Positions 63,229 through 64,000 of a stretch of DNA of 64,000 bases are shown one piece after another (the first letter of the stretch is position 1; every line of letters begins with the position of its first letter). Where the stretch lies: the NCBI RefSeq assembly GCF_003991405.1, contig NZ_RPEN01000156.1, positions 124,001 through 188,000 on the forward strand. Reading direction: 5' to 3'. The stretch comes from Pseudorhodobacter sp. E13. Lineage in GTDB: Bacteria; Pseudomonadota; Alphaproteobacteria; Rhodobacterales; Rhodobacteraceae. Below the pieces are notes generated by a model. That model did not search any database. It saw only the letters and a list, made by a program, of their open reading frames with translations, and was not told where the DNA came from. The position numbers and the translations under genes were made by a program.

Positions 63229-63882
63229 TCAGAGGCCCGACAGAATGCGCAGCGCCTCATCACGCGGGGCGCTGAGGGGCGCGCGATCTTCGCCGGGGAA
63301 AAACCGCGCGCGGGTGGCGGTGGGCATCGGCGCGGGCTGCGCAATCACGACCTTTGGTCCGGTTTTCACGGTTTCTGCGGCCCATGACTGCGCCAGCGCG
63401 ATCTGTCCGGTTTTCGTCGCGCCATAAGCGCCAAAGAATTTCTCGCCCGTGTGGGGGTCGTCCAGAAACAGGGCGGTTCCGCCGGGGCGGGCGCGCAGCA
63501 AGGGTTCCACCATCGGGATCAGCGTGCCAGTGGCGCGCAGGTTGATGGCGACCGATTTGTCCCAATCCTTCACGTCGATATGGCCCGCCGGGGCCAAGGG
63601 GGCGGCGTGGATGGCTGCGTGGACCCAAAGGTCAACCCCGCCCCAGCGATCAAAAACCGAGCGGCACAGGTGGCGCATGGCATCATCATTGGTGATATCC
63701 ATCGGTGCCAATGTCAGCCCGCCGGGGGCATCTGCGGCCTTGGCGCGGTCGTCCACCTCTTCCAGCCCGCCGGTGGTGCGCGCCACGGCGACCACATGCC
63801 AGCCCTGCAATGCCAGTTCTTCGGCCATGGCCGCGCCAAGGCCACGCGACGCACCTGTCACGAGCGCGATTTTCTGGGTCAT
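63229..63882 (-). CDS. SDR-family oxidoreductase lacking the usual active-site Ser
   Basis: A 217-residue short-chain dehydrogenase. The cofactor motif TGASRGLG is at residues 9-16 and the catalytic YGATK is present, but the Ser usually 12-14 residues before Tyr is replaced (ALFLDDPHTGEKFFGAY). The NAG-type motif is HAA. It may have altered or no catalytic activity. GGAG precedes the ATG. It converges with the operon, so membership in that pathway is not implied. Confidence 0.85.
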   Translation of the reverse strand: MTQKIALVTGASRGLGAAMAEELALQGWHVVAVARTTGGLEEVDDRAKAADAPGGLTLAPMDITNDDAMRHLCRSVFDRWGGVDLWVHAAIHAAPLAPAGHIDVKDWDKSVAINLRATGTLIPMVEPLLRARPGGTALFLDDPHTGEKFFGAYGATKTGQIALAQSWAAETVKTGPKVVIAQPAPMPTATRARFFPGEDRAPLSAPRDEALRILSGL

Positions 63883-63952
63883 GCGAAGGCTCCTTCGGGC
63901 TGTATTGCGCCCCTTGGGTATTTTAGCAGCAGCAAAAGGGCAAGGGGCATGC

Positions 63953-64000
63953 TTATTTTGCCGCAGGCTTTGCCAACTCCCTTTGCCGCGCCCGGATGAT
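63953..64000 (-). CDS. Possible C-terminal end of a gene beyond the window
   Basis: The minus strand is open from the window edge for 15 codons (IIRARQRELAKPAAK) and then meets a TAA stop. The basic, alanine-rich end would be normal for a protein C terminus, and its direction would make it the gene before the SDR. Too short to identify; it may be chance. Confidence 0.35.
   Translation of the reverse strand: MIRARQRELAKPAAK

Overview
The window is a chromosomal segment of a high-GC alphaproteobacterium, almost certainly Rhodobacteraceae (Rhodobacter/Gemmobacter-like). The evidence is the gene order of the division and cell-wall (dcw) cluster with a DUF2484 gene after murC, a DUF1127 gene followed by a CcsR ('cuckoo') small-RNA array, a DUF1476 zeta-type ATPase inhibitor, and a Hint-domain protein of the family's usual type. 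I see no tRNA, rRNA, CRISPR array, transposase or integrase.

Layout. 1-8.2 kb: truncated pyruvate carboxylase gene, an EmrB/QacA-type efflux pump with a divergent MarR-like regulator, a UvrD/PcrA helicase and a BenE transporter. 7.8-8.5 kb: on the minus strand, an RpoH-like promoter, a DUF1127 gene and eight hairpins that form four two-hairpin sRNA units, each loop carrying the CCUCCUCCC-type anti-Shine-Dalgarno motif. 8.7-9.8 kb: mrp. 9.8-10.5 kb: a 727-bp gene-free leader with a terminator, candidate MraZ boxes, a GANTC cluster and RNA hairpins. 10.5-36.4 kb: the dcw cluster mraZ-rsmH-ftsL-ftsI-murE-murF-mraY // murD-ftsW-murG-murC-DUF2484 // murB-ddl-ftsQ-ftsA-ftsZ-lpxC. The first break (//) holds a KAP-like P-loop NTPase gene and an sbtA-sbtB pair on the opposite strand; the second holds an unknown gene flanked by about 86-bp direct repeats. 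36.5-44 kb: bamD, recN and several small metabolic genes. 44-47.2 kb: a corrinoid protein, a Spl-like radical SAM protein and a homocysteine S-methyltransferase, which look like parts of a split methionine synthase. 47.3-53.3 kb: an MprF-like membrane protein, the DUF1476 protein, purC-purS, a Hint protein and a zinc alcohol dehydrogenase. 53.3-63.9 kb: a LysR regulator divergent from a methylamine-type catabolic operon (two dimethylglycine/sarcosine dehydrogenase-like flavoproteins, a non-pyrrolysine MttB-family methyltransferase, an aldehyde dehydrogenase and a beta-hydroxyacid dehydrogenase), then an SDR.

How the genes work together. The dcw genes make lipid II precursors and the divisome; lpxC and bamD extend the theme to the outer membrane. 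The corrinoid protein, the homocysteine methyltransferase, the MttB-like enzyme and the folate-dependent flavoproteins all belong to one-carbon metabolism, which is also the pathway modulated by CcsR RNAs in R. sphaeroides. The most interesting features are the CcsR array, the repeat-flanked unknown gene, the NTPase inserted in the dcw cluster, and a dispersed hairpin-plus-GGATATTT module found in both orientations.
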